A stretch of 64,000 nucleotides of DNA from JAOEGB01 sp041262585 (GCF_041262585.1 NZ_JBGCBZ010000022.1:1-64000); one strand, 5' to 3'. Counted from the first letter of the stretch, positions 7,482 through 16,895 are shown. Made by a program: numbers and translations. Notes: generated by a model from the sequence alone, not told the origin.

Positions 7482-8468
7482 GTGACGGCTCTGTTCGTCG
7501 GTGTCGACGGGGGCGGCACCAGCACTCGCTGCGTCGTGGCCGGGGAGACCGGGGAGATCGCCGGCCGGGGACGCGCGGGCGGCGCGAACGCGCTGTCGGT
7601 CAAGGACCCCTCCGCCAACGTGCTGGCCGCGCTCACGGCCGCGCTCGGCGGCCTCGACCGCTCGTCGGTGGCCGGCGGCGTCTTCGGGCTCGCCGGCGCG
7701 GCCTCCGCCGAACGGGTGGCGGGGGATGCGTGGCGCGCGGCCGGGCTCCCGGGCCGGCCTTCGGTCGTGCCGGACGTGCTCGTCGCCTTCACCAGCGCCA
7801 CCGCGTGCCCCTACGGCACCGTGCTCATCTCTGGCACCGGCGCGGTGGCGGCACGGATCCACCAGTGGCGGGTCGTACGGCGTGCCGACGGCCTCGGCTG
7901 GCTGCTGGGCGACGAGGGCTCGGGAGTATGGATCGGCAGGCGGGCCGTCACCGCCGCGCTGACCGCTCTCGACGGCCGCACCGCCCACACCGCGCTGACC
8001 GGCCGCGTCGCCTCCGCCGTTCTCGGCTGTGCTTTCAGCGACGCTCCCGGCGACGAACGGTCCCTCGCGCAGGCGATCGTCTCCGCCGTCCACGCCCGCG
8101 TCGCCGAATCCGGCCCGGCCTGGCTCGGCACGCTCGCCCCCGTGACCGACGACGCCGCCCGGCGAGGCGACCCCGTGGCCGGTGAGATCCTGGACGAGGC
8201 CGCGCGGCGGCTGGGCCGTACGGCACGCGTGGTCGGGGAGGGGGACGGGCCGCTGGTGCTCGCCGGCTCTCTGCTGACCGAGCCCACCGAGCTGGCCCGC
8301 AGGGTCAGGGCCGAGCTGGGCGAGCATGCCCAGTGGGTGCCCGCGCGGGACGGCGCCGCCGGAGCCGCCGCGCTCGCCCTCCGGGCCGCCCTGCCGCCCG
8401 GCGAGCCCCGCGCGCTTCAGGCCCACCACCGGCTGATCGGCATGGCCGCGGCGCCGGACGGTGGATGA
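7482..8468 (+). CDS. murK: BadF/BadG-type amino-sugar kinase (MurNAc/GlcNAc kinase)
   Basis: 328 residues, ASKHA-fold kinase of the BadF/BadG/BcrA/BcrD family. The phosphate-1 motif V-D-G-G-G-T-S-T is at residues 8-15 and the adenosine/phosphate-2 region L-I-S-G-T-G-A-V near 115. GTG 7482 is chosen because ggggaggg lies just upstream. Clostridial MurK of this family phosphorylates MurNAc and GlcNAc at O6. Here the gene opens an operon with NagZ and MurR and the locus has MurQ but no PTS MurP, so a cytoplasmic kinase making MurNAc-6-phosphate is exactly what the pathway needs. Substrate assignment is by context. Confidence 0.78.
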   Translation: MTALFVGVDGGGTSTRCVVAGETGEIAGRGRAGGANALSVKDPSANVLAALTAALGGLDRSSVAGGVFGLAGAASAERVAGDAWRAAGLPGRPSVVPDVLVAFTSATACPYGTVLISGTGAVAARIHQWRVVRRADGLGWLLGDEGSGVWIGRRAVTAALTALDGRTAHTALTGRVASAVLGCAFSDAPGDERSLAQAIVSAVHARVAESGPAWLGTLAPVTDDAARRGDPVAGEILDEAARRLGRTARVVGEGDGPLVLAGSLLTEPTELARRVRAELGEHAQWVPARDGAAGAAALALRAALPPGEPRALQAHHRLIGMAAAPDGG

Positions 8469-9949
8469 TGGGCGGCTCCTCCGAGTCCTCCGAGCTCGAC
8501 CGGATGGCCCTGACCGTGCTGCAGCCGGGCTTCGACGGCACGAGCCCGCCGGACTGGCTGCGGCGGGCGCTCGCCGAGGGCCTCGGCGGGGCGGTGCTCT
8601 TCGCCCGCAACATCGCCGATCCCGACCAGACGGCCGCCCTCGTGGCGGCGATGCGCGAGGAGAACCCCGGTGTGGTCGTCGCGGTCGACGAGGAGGGCGG
8701 GGCGATCACCCGCCTGGAGGCGCGGACGGGCAGCTCCTGGCCCGGCAACCTGGCGCTCGGCGTGGCCGGCGACGTCTCGCTGACCCAGCGGGTAGCCCGC
8801 CAGATGGGCCGGCTGCTGGCCGCCGCGGACATCACGCTCGACTACGCGCCCGTGGTCGACGTCAACTCCAACCCCCGCAACCCGGTCATCGGTGTCAGGT
8901 CCTTCGGTGCGGATCCCGCGCTGGTCGCGCGCCACGGGGTGGCCTGGATCCAGGGCATGCAGGGGGCCGGCGTGGCGGCCTGCGCCAAGCACTTCCCGGG
9001 CCACGGCGACACCATGACCGACTCGCATCTCGCGCTGCCGACCGTTCCCGTGCCGCGTGACGTGCTCGAACGGCGGGACCTCCCGCCATTCCGCGCCGCG
9101 GTCGACGCGGGGGTGCGGGCCGTGATGTGCGGCCACCTGCTCGTGCCCGCCCTCGACGACGCCCCGGCCACGCTCAGCCATGCCGTACTGACCGGGCTGC
9201 TCCGTGAGGAGCTGGGCTTCGACGGCCTCGTGGTCACCGACGCGATCGAGATGCGCGCGGTCGCGGCGCTCCGCTCGCCCGGCGAGATCGCCGTCGGGGC
9301 CCTGGCCGCCGGGGCCGACGCGGTCTGCGTCGGCGTCTCCTCGCCGGAGGGGGAGAGCGTCTACGCGCTCCGGGACGCCGTCGTTCACGCCGTCCGGGAG
9401 GGCAGCCTCGCGGAGGAACGGCTGGCGGAGGCGGCCGGCCGCGCGCTGCGGCTCGCCGGCTGGTACGCCAGGGAGGCCCCCGCCCGGGCCGCCGCCCTCC
9501 GCGACGCCGACGAGGGCCTCGGCCTGGCGGCCGCCACCGCGGCGTTGCGTGTCATCGGTACGGCGGGCCGTCCCGCGCTGAGGGTCGCGCCCCTGGTCGT
9601 CGAGATGTCGGCCCGGCCGACCCAGGCCGTGGGGCGGGCGACGCCCCTCGGCGTCGGCGGGGCGCTCGCCGAGGTGCTGCCGGGGACCGTCCGGGTCGAG
9701 GTGGCCGAGGGCGGCGACCTGCCGGACCTCGCCGATCCCGGCAGGCCGCTCGTCGTCGCGGTCCACGAGGCCGCCCGGCACGGTTGGATCCAGCGGCTGC
9801 TCGCGGAAGCCGTACGGGCCAGGCCCGACGCGGTGGTGGTCGAGACGGGACTTCCCGGCACCCCCGCCGGGGCCGTGTACCTTGCCACCCACGGCAACTC
9901 CGCCGCGTCGGCGCGGGCCGCCGCGCGGTGGCTGACCGGCGGCGGCTGA
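8465..9949 (+). CDS. nagZ: GH3 beta-N-acetylglucosaminidase
   Basis: 494 residues. The GH3 NagZ signature K-H-F-P-G-H-G-D-T is at 175-183, followed by the catalytic Asp-His dyad in T-D-S-H (D186, H188), with the nucleophile in V-V-T-D-A-I-E-M (D259). A C-terminal alpha/beta domain (about 360-494) resembles that of two-domain Bacillus NagZ. No signal peptide, so probably cytoplasmic, acting on imported GlcNAc-MurNAc muropeptides. The start ATG overlaps the kinase stop (ATGA). An upstream extension is in the kinase gene and is rejected. Confidence 0.92.
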   Translation: MMGGSSESSELDRMALTVLQPGFDGTSPPDWLRRALAEGLGGAVLFARNIADPDQTAALVAAMREENPGVVVAVDEEGGAITRLEARTGSSWPGNLALGVAGDVSLTQRVARQMGRLLAAADITLDYAPVVDVNSNPRNPVIGVRSFGADPALVARHGVAWIQGMQGAGVAACAKHFPGHGDTMTDSHLALPTVPVPRDVLERRDLPPFRAAVDAGVRAVMCGHLLVPALDDAPATLSHAVLTGLLREELGFDGLVVTDAIEMRAVAALRSPGEIAVGALAAGADAVCVGVSSPEGESVYALRDAVVHAVREGSLAEERLAEAAGRALRLAGWYAREAPARAAALRDADEGLGLAAATAALRVIGTAGRPALRVAPLVVEMSARPTQAVGRATPLGVGGALAEVLPGTVRVEVAEGGDLPDLADPGRPLVVAVHEAARHGWIQRLLAEAVRARPDAVVVETGLPGTPAGAVYLATHGNSAASARAAARWLTGGG

Positions 9950-10009
9950 CCGGCGTTCCGGACATCCCCTGAATCCCCCCGTAGATCCCCTCACATCGCA
10001 AGGAGCCCC

Positions 10010-11032
10010 ATGAAGGAGCCCTCGCCCTCCCAGGGCGGGCCCGCGGCCCCGACTCCCGTGGCCCCCAACCTCCTGGCCCCGAACCTGGTGGCCCCGAACT
10101 TGGTGGCGAGCGTGCGCGCGGTGCTGCCCTCGCTCACCCCGGCGGGGCGGGCCATCGCCAAGCTGATCCTCGACGACCCGGCGACGGTCGCCCGCAGCAC
10201 GATCACCGAGCTGAGCGCCGCCTCGGGGACCAGCCAGGCGACCATCGTCCGGACCGCCCGCGCGCTGGGCTTCTCGGGATATTCCGAGCTCCGCCTGGCG
10301 CTGGCCGCCGCGTCCGCCGGTGAGCGGCCGGATCGGCTGGTCCCCGGCGACCTCGCCCCCGACGACCCGCTCGCCGACGTGATCGCGAAGGTGGCCCGCG
10401 CGGAGTCCGACGCGCTGGCGGACACCGCGGCGCAGCTCTCCCCGGAGCGGCTCGGCGCGGTCGTGGACGCCCTCGTCGCGGCCCGCAGGGTGAGCGTGTA
10501 CGGCGTGGGCGCGTCCGGCCTGGTGGCGGCGGACATGGCGCAGAAGCTGATGCGGATCGGCGTGTCCAGCCACGCGTTCGCCGACGTGCATCTGGCGCTC
10601 ACGGGGGCCGCGCTCGCCGGGCCTTCGGACGTCTCCGTCGGCGTGAGCTGCACCGGCGAGACGCCCGACGTGCTGGAGCCGATGTGGACCGCGCGGGAGG
10701 CGGGCGCCACGACTGTCGCCATCACCAACAACCCCCGCTCGTCGCTCGGGGCGATGGCCGACCACGTGCTCGTGTCGGCCGGACGGGAGACCGCTTTCCG
10801 GCCGGGCGCGCTGGCGAGCCGCATCAGCCAGCTCCTGATCGTCGACTGCGTCTTCGTGGGCGTCGCCCAGCGCACGTTCGAGGCGTCGGACGGCGCCCTG
10901 AGGGCCACCAGAGGAGCGCTCGACAGGTTCCTCACCGACCCTCGCCGCCGCTCTCGCCAGACGTCTTCTCAGGCGTCTTCTCAGGCGTCTTCTGCGACGT
11001 CTTCGCAGCTAGACGGCGTTGGTAAAAATTAA
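10010..11032 (+). CDS. murR: MurR/RpiR family transcriptional regulator
   Basis: 340 residues: N-terminal RpiR helix-turn-helix (about 30-105), then a SIS sugar-phosphate isomerase domain (about 150-280) that senses a phosphosugar, probably MurNAc-6-P. It is transcribed with the kinase and nagZ (60 bp gap, aaggagcc before the ATG) and directly precedes the ABC importer operon, whose promoter carries two repeated AAAAATT-RAC elements. Both ends carry repeats: three copies of a V/L-A-P-N-L unit at residues 17-31 and a Ser/Gln/Ala tail of repeated S-S-Q-A. These tails are not part of the family fold. As a regulator it probably represses the importer and salvage genes. Confidence 0.85.
   Translation: MKEPSPSQGGPAAPTPVAPNLLAPNLVAPNLVASVRAVLPSLTPAGRAIAKLILDDPATVARSTITELSAASGTSQATIVRTARALGFSGYSELRLALAAASAGERPDRLVPGDLAPDDPLADVIAKVARAESDALADTAAQLSPERLGAVVDALVAARRVSVYGVGASGLVAADMAQKLMRIGVSSHAFADVHLALTGAALAGPSDVSVGVSCTGETPDVLEPMWTAREAGATTVAITNNPRSSLGAMADHVLVSAGRETAFRPGALASRISQLLIVDCVFVGVAQRTFEASDGALRATRGALDRFLTDPRRRSRQTSSQASSQASSATSSQLDGVGKN
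10058..10102 (+). repeat. 15 bp x3 repeat at murR N-terminus
   Basis: gtggcccccaacctc, ctggccccgaacctg, gtggccccgaacttg: three consecutive in-frame units encoding V/L-A-P-N-L, just before the helix-turn-helix. Confidence 0.85.
10962..11007 (+). repeat. 12 bp tandem repeat at murR C-terminus
   Basis: cgtcttctcagg is repeated and then degenerates to cgtcttctgcga and cgtcttcgcag. In frame it encodes the S-S-Q-A-S-S-Q-A-S-S tail of the regulator. Confidence 0.8.
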
Positions 11033-11092
11033 CTCCATGACTGACTCTATAGACGGAAAAAATTGACGCCGCTGCTCGGCCGCCCGTATTGT
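11010..11092 (+). promoter_or_regulatory. promoter and duplicated operator of the muropeptide importer operon
   Basis: TTGACG (11063-11068), 18 bp, TATTGT (11087-11092) forms a good -35/-10 pair, 29 bp before the solute-binding protein start. Two direct repeats of TAGACGG followed by an A-tract and ATT-RAC lie at 11010-11032 and 11050-11067, 40 bp apart; the second touches the -35 box. The arrangement suits cooperative repression by the adjacent MurR-type regulator. The first copy overlaps the murR stop codon region. Confidence 0.7.
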
Positions 11093-11120
11093 CCAGGCAA
11101 TCGGGAACCAGGAGCAGCCC

Positions 11121-12935
11121 ATGAAGCGACTCGCGGCGATTGCGGCACTGGCGTCGGTCGCCACCGCCACCGCGTGCGGCAGCAGCACCGGGACATCCAC
11201 CGGGACATCAGCCGGGACTTCGGACCCCTTGGGAGGCGTCTACACCACGATCGACGGCAGCAAGCAGATCAACGCGAGCGCGCCGGTGAACCCCTTCAAC
11301 CCCGTCGGCTCGGTCTTCGCGGGCTACAACGGGATGACGCTGGCCTGGCCGAAGAACGACCCCATCGACCCCAACCAGTTCTATCCGGCGCTCGCCGGCA
11401 GCTGGACGGCCACCCCTGACCAGTCGGAGGTCGTCATCCACCTCCAGCCCAACGCCAGGTGGTCCGACGGCAAGCCGGTGACCAGCGAGGACGTCCGGGT
11501 GTCGATCGGCCTCGCCTACACCCAGGGCGGCACGGCCTACGCCCTCGACCCAAAGGCGGCGGGCGCGGCCGCCACCATCCAGGTGGTGGACCCCACGACC
11601 ATCAGGATCACCCAGGGCGCCAACAAGAGCGGCATGTTCCTCAGCAACCTGCTGTCGACCGTGGTCGTCCCCGCCCACGTCTTCGGCCCGCTGCTGCCCG
11701 CCGACTTCTGGCACACGCTCGAGGTGGCCCAGGACGCGAGCGGCGCGGCGGCCGACCGGGCCAAAGCCGTGATCACCGGGCTGGCCGAGAAGGTCATCGC
11801 CTTCGCGCCGCCGCGCGACGTGTCCGCCGGGCCGTTCGTGCTGGAGCGGGTCAACCCGGGAGCGGCGCTGCTGAAGCGGAACCCCTACTTCTACAACAGC
11901 AGGCTCATCGGCCCGGACAAGGTCAAGGTCCTCAACTACACCGGCAACGAGCAGATCTGGAACTACCTGATCGCGGGGAAGCTCGACAACGCCCCCTTCA
12001 CCTCGGTGCCGACGGCCGTCATGGACCGCATCCGCCAGGCGAGGGGCAGCCAGGTCATCAAGGGCTACTCGCCCGTGTCCACGTCGATGGCGTTCAACCA
12101 GTCGCGCAAGCCGTACGACAACGTGCACGTGCGGCGGGCGCTGGCCTATCTGATCGACCGGAACCAGGTGACCAGGATCGCCTCTCCGGAGGGCGGCACC
12201 GCGGCGGCCACGACCTCGGGAATCCACGCCAAGGCGGCCAAGGCCTGGCTGGGGGACGGATTCGGCGCGCTCGACCCCTACCGGTTCGACCCGGCCAAGG
12301 CCGCGGCCGAGCTCAAGGCCGCGGGCATGACCCGCAAGGGCGACCGGTGGGCGATGCCCGACGGCACGCCGTGGAAGGTCGAGATCCACGTGCCGGCGTC
12401 GTTCTCCGACTGGGTCTCCGCGGCCAAGTCGATCACCAGCCAGCTCAGCGACCACGGGATCGACGCCACCGTGGTCACCGCCGCCGACTACACCCTCTAC
12501 CTGGGCGAGCTGGCGGCCGGCAAGTACGACGTCGGGTTCTGGCTCATCGGCCTCGGGCCCTCGCCGTACAACATCTTCCAGCGTCTCTTCGGCCAGGCGA
12601 ACGGCTGGCAGATGTTCGGCGGCCATCTCAAGCACGTGGCGCCGGGCGCCGAGGGCAACTGGATGGGCGGCCCGGAGACCGTGGGCGGCGTCAACCCCGG
12701 CGAGCTGACCAGCAGGCTCCAGTTCGCCTCCCCGGACGAGCAGAAGCGGATCGTCGGCACGCTCGCCCGGGTGGCCAACGAGCAGCTCCCGGTCGTGCAG
12801 CTCTGGGACTACGTCAACACCCAGTTCGTGAACACCTCCCGGTACACGGCGTTCCCGCCGGACGACAGCGACGCGCTGCGGCTGTCGTCGGGCGTGTGGA
12901 TGCAGCTCGGGATGATCAGGAAGAGGCAGGCATGA
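11121..12935 (+). CDS. Opp/Dpp-like solute-binding lipoprotein
   Basis: 604 residues, family 5 extracellular solute-binding protein (peptide/nickel/opine type). The signal peptide ends in a lipobox-like A-T-A-C near residue 19, so it is a membrane-anchored lipoprotein. The mature N-terminus has three G-T-S-T/A units (12 bp repeat at 11187-11222). The body shows the family pattern W-S-D-G-K-P-V-T-S-E-D-V near 114-125. ggagc precedes the ATG. It is the first gene of a five-cistron importer followed by GNAT. Its place between murR and namZ/murQ implies the ligand is a muropeptide, MurNAc-tripeptide or cell-wall peptide. Confidence 0.88.
   Translation: MKRLAAIAALASVATATACGSSTGTSTGTSAGTSDPLGGVYTTIDGSKQINASAPVNPFNPVGSVFAGYNGMTLAWPKNDPIDPNQFYPALAGSWTATPDQSEVVIHLQPNARWSDGKPVTSEDVRVSIGLAYTQGGTAYALDPKAAGAAATIQVVDPTTIRITQGANKSGMFLSNLLSTVVVPAHVFGPLLPADFWHTLEVAQDASGAAADRAKAVITGLAEKVIAFAPPRDVSAGPFVLERVNPGAALLKRNPYFYNSRLIGPDKVKVLNYTGNEQIWNYLIAGKLDNAPFTSVPTAVMDRIRQARGSQVIKGYSPVSTSMAFNQSRKPYDNVHVRRALAYLIDRNQVTRIASPEGGTAAATTSGIHAKAAKAWLGDGFGALDPYRFDPAKAAAELKAAGMTRKGDRWAMPDGTPWKVEIHVPASFSDWVSAAKSITSQLSDHGIDATVVTAADYTLYLGELAAGKYDVGFWLIGLGPSPYNIFQRLFGQANGWQMFGGHLKHVAPGAEGNWMGGPETVGGVNPGELTSRLQFASPDEQKRIVGTLARVANEQLPVVQLWDYVNTQFVNTSRYTAFPPDDSDALRLSSGVWMQLGMIRKRQA
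11187..11222 (+). repeat. 12 bp x3 repeat after the lipobox
   Basis: accgggacatcc, accgggacatca, gccgggacttcg: three in-frame units encoding (T-)G-T-S linkers directly behind the lipidated Cys of the binding protein. Confidence 0.85.
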
Positions 12936-13951
12936 CGCGATCCCGCGGAAGCGCCGTAGTGAGGCGAGTGGCCGGCCACCTGATCCGCGGCCTGGTCATG
13001 GTCTGGGTCGTCGCCACGATCAGCTTCGTCATCATCCGGAAGATCCCCGGCGATCCCGTCCAGGGACAGTACGAGAGCCTGATCCAGAAGGGCATGTCGC
13101 CCGAGCAGGCCGAGCGCGCCACGGCCGTCCTGTACGGATTCCTCCCCACGGGAAGCCTCTGGGACCAGTACACGGGCTACATCGGCTCGCTGCTCCACCT
13201 GGACCTGGGGCGGTCGCTCAGCACGCCCGGCGTCGAGGTCACGACCCTGATCGGCCACGCCGCCCGGTGGACCGTGCTGCCCGTCCTCGCGGGCACGCTG
13301 CTGAGCTTCCTGCTCGGTGTCACCATGGGCGTCTACGCGGCGATCAAGCGGTCGGGCAAGCTCGGCGACCTGCTCGCCCTGTCCGGCTCGCTGCTCCACG
13401 GCGTGCCGGTGTACGTCATCGGCCTCCTGCTCACGGCGATCTTCACGACGCTGTGGCCGATTCTCCCGTCGGGCGGGCCGGTCGACGTCGAGTTCGTCCC
13501 CGGCCTCAACCCCGGGTACGTCGGCTCGCTGCTCCAGCACGCGGTGCTGCCCGTCGTGACGTACACGCTGGCGAGCTACGGCGGATGGATCCTCGCCATG
13601 AAGTCCAACGTGGTGGCCGTGCTCGGCGACGACTTCATCCTGGCGGCCGAGCTGCGCGGGCTCAAACGCGGCATCGTGTTCCGCTACCTCGCCCGCAACG
13701 CGATCCTGCCGCTGTTCACGATCCTCGCCCTGTCGATCGGCATGCTCTTCGGCGGGTCGATCTTCATCGAGGAGATCTTCAACTATCCGGGGCTCGGGCT
13801 GCTGCTCGTCAACAGCATCAGCAGCCGCGACTACGCCCTGATGGGCGGCACCTTCCTGGTGATCACGGTGGGCATCATCGTGGCCAACATCGCCGCCGAC
13901 CTGCTGTACACGGCGATCGACCCGCGGGTCAGGAGCGGAGGCTCGGCATGA
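12932..13951 (+). CDS. peptide-type ABC permease, DppB-like
   Basis: 339 residues with one N-terminal membrane segment, a periplasmic loop, then a five-helix BPD_transp_1 core. The EAA loop reads A-A-E-L-R-G-L-K-R near 230-240, where the ATPase couples. ATG overlaps the binding-protein stop (ATGA). The sequence I-P-G-D-P-V near residue 35 is the standard DppB/OppB N-terminal motif. Forms the translocation channel with the next gene. Confidence 0.9.
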   Translation: MTRSRGSAVVRRVAGHLIRGLVMVWVVATISFVIIRKIPGDPVQGQYESLIQKGMSPEQAERATAVLYGFLPTGSLWDQYTGYIGSLLHLDLGRSLSTPGVEVTTLIGHAARWTVLPVLAGTLLSFLLGVTMGVYAAIKRSGKLGDLLALSGSLLHGVPVYVIGLLLTAIFTTLWPILPSGGPVDVEFVPGLNPGYVGSLLQHAVLPVVTYTLASYGGWILAMKSNVVAVLGDDFILAAELRGLKRGIVFRYLARNAILPLFTILALSIGMLFGGSIFIEEIFNYPGLGLLLVNSISSRDYALMGGTFLVITVGIIVANIAADLLYTAIDPRVRSGGSA

Positions 13952-14859
13952 CCGTGACCGTGATCCCCGAGGTGACGGCCGGGACCACCCGCGCGACGCT
14001 GCGGCGCAACTTCTGGCGCGGCGTGTGGCGGGTGCTGCGCCGCAAGCCGAGCCGGATGGCCGGGGTCGTCATCGTCCTCCTCTTCGCCGTCATGGGCCTG
14101 ATCGGGCCCCTCCTCTACCCGGAACACCTGCCGCGCGACGACAACGCGCTCTACTCCCCGCCGAGCCTCCGGCACCCGTTCGGCACGGACTTCGAGGGGA
14201 CGGACGTGCTCGCGCTGGTCGTCACCGGCGCGCGGTACGTGCTGCTCACGGGCCTCGCCACGGCGGTCATCACGGTCGCGCTCGGCACCGTCATCGGCCT
14301 GTTCGCCGGGTTCCGGCGGGGCCGGTGGGACACCGCGCTCATGCGGCTCACCGACATGAACCTCGCCATTCCCGGCCTGCCGCTGCTGCTCGTGCTCTCC
14401 GCCGTGTGGAAGTTCGAGAGCCCGATCGAGATGGGTCTCGTGCTCGGGCTCCTCGGCTGGGGCGGCGTGGCCCGTGCCGTACGGTCCCAGACGCTGTCGC
14501 TGCGGGAGCGGGGCTTCATCGAGGCCGCCAGGGGGCTCGGCCTGCCGACGACGCACATCATCGGCCGCGAGCTGCTGCCCAGCATGGCCCCCTACATCGC
14601 GATGAACATGCTCATCGCCGTGACCGGGGCCGTGTACGCGCAGGTCGGCCTGTTCTTCCTGGGCGTGCTGCCGTTCGAGGCCAACAACTGGGGCGTGATG
14701 CTCAACCTCGCGGTCTTCAACGGCGGGGCGCTGACCACCCCGGCCGCCCTGCCGTACCTGCTCGCCCCCCTGCTCGCGATCCTGCTGCTCACGCTGGGCA
14801 TCGTGCTCATCGTCGACGCGATGGACGAGATCTTCAACCCGCGGCTGCGGGAGGAGTAA
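13948..14859 (+). CDS. peptide-type ABC permease, DppC-like
   Basis: 303 residues. The N-terminal cytoplasmic part carries F-W-R-x-V-W-R-V-L-R-R-K-P, then the membrane helix and H-P-F-G-T-D near 72 typical of OppC/DppC. The EAA motif is around E-A-A-R-G-L-G-L-P-T near 190. ATG overlaps the upstream stop. Pairs with the DppB-like subunit to form the heterodimeric channel. Confidence 0.9.
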   Translation: MTVTVIPEVTAGTTRATLRRNFWRGVWRVLRRKPSRMAGVVIVLLFAVMGLIGPLLYPEHLPRDDNALYSPPSLRHPFGTDFEGTDVLALVVTGARYVLLTGLATAVITVALGTVIGLFAGFRRGRWDTALMRLTDMNLAIPGLPLLLVLSAVWKFESPIEMGLVLGLLGWGGVARAVRSQTLSLRERGFIEAARGLGLPTTHIIGRELLPSMAPYIAMNMLIAVTGAVYAQVGLFFLGVLPFEANNWGVMLNLAVFNGGALTTPAALPYLLAPLLAILLLTLGIVLIVDAMDEIFNPRLREE

Positions 14860-14862
14860 CCA

Positions 14863-15891
14863 GTGACCACCAGTTCCCCCGCACCCAGTTGCCCAGCACC
14901 GGGGGTGCGCATCCGCGACCTCACCGTCGTCTACAAGACCCCGGTGGGCGAGCTGCCCGCCGTCTCCGGCGTCGACCTCACGCTCACGCCGGGGACGATC
15001 ACCGGCGTGGTCGGCGAGTCCGGCTCCGGAAAGTCCACGCTCGCCCTGTCCCTGCTGAACGCCGTCCAGCCGCCCGGCCGGATCAGGTCCGGCACCGTCG
15101 AGATCGACGGCCTCGGAGACGTCGTCAAGCTCGGCGGTGAGAAGCTGCGCCAGGCCCGCGGACGCAAGGTCGGTTACGTCTTCCAGGCCGCGCAGAACTC
15201 GCTCAACCCGCTCAAGACGATCGGCAAGCAGCTCCTCGACCTCGGCCGCTCGCACGAGGTGGACGACCTGCGGGCGCTCGTGCGCGACGCGAAGGACCTG
15301 CTCGCCCGCATGGGCATGGACGGCGCCCGCGTGCTCGACTCCCACCAGCACGAGCTGTCGGGCGGCATGCGCCAGCGGGTCGGCATCATGCTGGCGCTCG
15401 TGCTCAACGCCCAGGTCGTCGTGCTGGACGAGCCCACCACGGCCCTCGACATGATCACGCAGGCGACGATCCTGCGGATCATCCGCGAGGTCCACGAGGA
15501 GCGCGCCCTCACCACGCTCGTCATCACCCACGACGTCGGCGCGGTCGCCGAGGTCGCCGACGACCTCGCCGTGATGTACGGCGGGCGCGTGGTGGAGCAC
15601 GGCCGGATCACCGAGGTGCTGGGCGCCCCCAGGCATCCCTACACGCAGGGCCTGATCCGGGCCATCCCGCGCCTGTCGGGGGACATCTCACTGGCCAGGG
15701 CGCTGCCCGGACGGCCCCCCACGCTGGGCACGCTGCCGGTCGCCGGGTGCGTGTTCCGGGAACGGTGCGACAGGCGGATGGAGATCTGCGAGACGGTGGA
15801 GCCCGAGTCCGTGACCCTCGACGGGCGGACGGTCGCCTGTCACGCGGCCGGGCGCCCGCTCCCGCTGGTGAAGCGGAAGGAGTACGCGTGA
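14863..15891 (+). CDS. peptide-type ABC ATPase, DppD-like
   Basis: 342 residues starting at GTG 14863, 3 bp after the upstream stop. Walker A G-E-S-G-S-G-K-S-T at 51-59, signature L-S-G-G-M-R-Q-R near 165, Walker B ending L-D-E-P-T near 190, and the OppD-type C-terminal extension with four Cys (C-V-F-R-E-R-C and further) that holds an Fe-S cluster in DppD structures. Energises import with the next ATPase. Confidence 0.9.
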   Translation: MTTSSPAPSCPAPGVRIRDLTVVYKTPVGELPAVSGVDLTLTPGTITGVVGESGSGKSTLALSLLNAVQPPGRIRSGTVEIDGLGDVVKLGGEKLRQARGRKVGYVFQAAQNSLNPLKTIGKQLLDLGRSHEVDDLRALVRDAKDLLARMGMDGARVLDSHQHELSGGMRQRVGIMLALVLNAQVVVLDEPTTALDMITQATILRIIREVHEERALTTLVITHDVGAVAEVADDLAVMYGGRVVEHGRITEVLGAPRHPYTQGLIRAIPRLSGDISLARALPGRPPTLGTLPVAGCVFRERCDRRMEICETVEPESVTLDGRTVACHAAGRPLPLVKRKEYA

Positions 15892-16895
15892 TCACCGGAA
15901 CCGGCATCACCAAGACCTTCAAGCAGCGCGGGAGCGTCCTCGGAGGGCGCGACGTCCCGGCGCTGCGCGGGGTCGACTTCGCCATCGAGAAGGGCGGCGC
16001 GGTCTCGTTCATCGGCGAGTCCGGCTGCGGCAAGACCACGCTCGGACGGATCATCGCCGGCCTGGAGACCTACGACTCCGGCGAGATCCTCATCGACGGC
16101 ACCCCGATGTCCGGGCTGAGCCACCGGAAGCGGCAGCCGCACTTCCGGCGGATCCAGCTCATCCACCAGGACCCGTACTCGGCGCTGAACCCGACCCGGA
16201 CGATCCACCAGACGCTGGAGGCGCCGCTCAGGCTGCGTGCCCGGCAGACGGGCCGTCCGAGGTCGTGGATCGACGGGCGGGCCGAGGAGTTGCTCGCGCT
16301 CGTGGGCATCGACCCGGGATACGTGCTGCCGCGCTACCCCCACCAGCTCTCGGGCGGCATGCGGCAGCGCGTGGTCATCGCCCGCGCGCTCACCATGGAC
16401 CCCGAGATGCTCGTCGCCGACGAGGCCGTGTCGATGATCGACGTGTCCATGCGGCTCGGCATCCTGGCCCTGCTCAAGGACCTGCGCGAGCGGCTGGGCG
16501 TCAGCGTGCTGTTCATCACCCACGACATCGCCACGGCCAGGTACATCGGCGACGAGGGCGAGGTGTACGTGCTCTACCGCGGCCAGGTCGTCGAGCGCGG
16601 GCCGACGGAGTCGATCATCGCCGACCCGGTCCACCCGTACACCCAGTCGCTGCTGTCGGCCATCCCGGTGCTGCACGGGCTGGAGCGGCCGGGCGCCGAG
16701 CGGGTCGTGCCGACCGAGGCCCTCGACGAACGCCAGGCCGACGCGGGCTGCCTGTTCGCGCGGCGGTGCCCGTTCAGCACCGACCGGTGCGAGAACGAGA
16801 CGCCCGTCCTCGGCCACCTGGAGGAAACGGTTCAGCTGCACGCCTGCTTCCACCCGAAGCACCGGAGCGTGATCCCGCTGGGGGTGGGCGAGTGA
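15888..16895 (+). CDS. peptide-type ABC ATPase, DppF-like
   Basis: 335 residues; GTG overlaps the upstream stop and aagg-agt lies before it. Walker A G-E-S-G-C-G-K-T-T at 43-51 and signature L-S-G-G-M-R-Q-R near 155. The Walker B region reads L-V-A-D-E-A-V-S-M-I-D, with Ala in place of the usual Pro after D-E, a variant also seen in some OppF proteins. The C-terminal cysteine cluster (C-L-F-A-R-R-C-P) is present. Last subunit of the importer. Confidence 0.9.
   Translation: MITGTGITKTFKQRGSVLGGRDVPALRGVDFAIEKGGAVSFIGESGCGKTTLGRIIAGLETYDSGEILIDGTPMSGLSHRKRQPHFRRIQLIHQDPYSALNPTRTIHQTLEAPLRLRARQTGRPRSWIDGRAEELLALVGIDPGYVLPRYPHQLSGGMRQRVVIARALTMDPEMLVADEAVSMIDVSMRLGILALLKDLRERLGVSVLFITHDIATARYIGDEGEVYVLYRGQVVERGPTESIIADPVHPYTQSLLSAIPVLHGLERPGAERVVPTEALDERQADAGCLFARRCPFSTDRCENETPVLGHLEETVQLHACFHPKHRSVIPLGVGE

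Noticed and set aside
8417..10765. A long reverse-strand open frame opposite nagZ and murR
   Set aside because: Same cause; no family motif in it, and the forward genes are intact.
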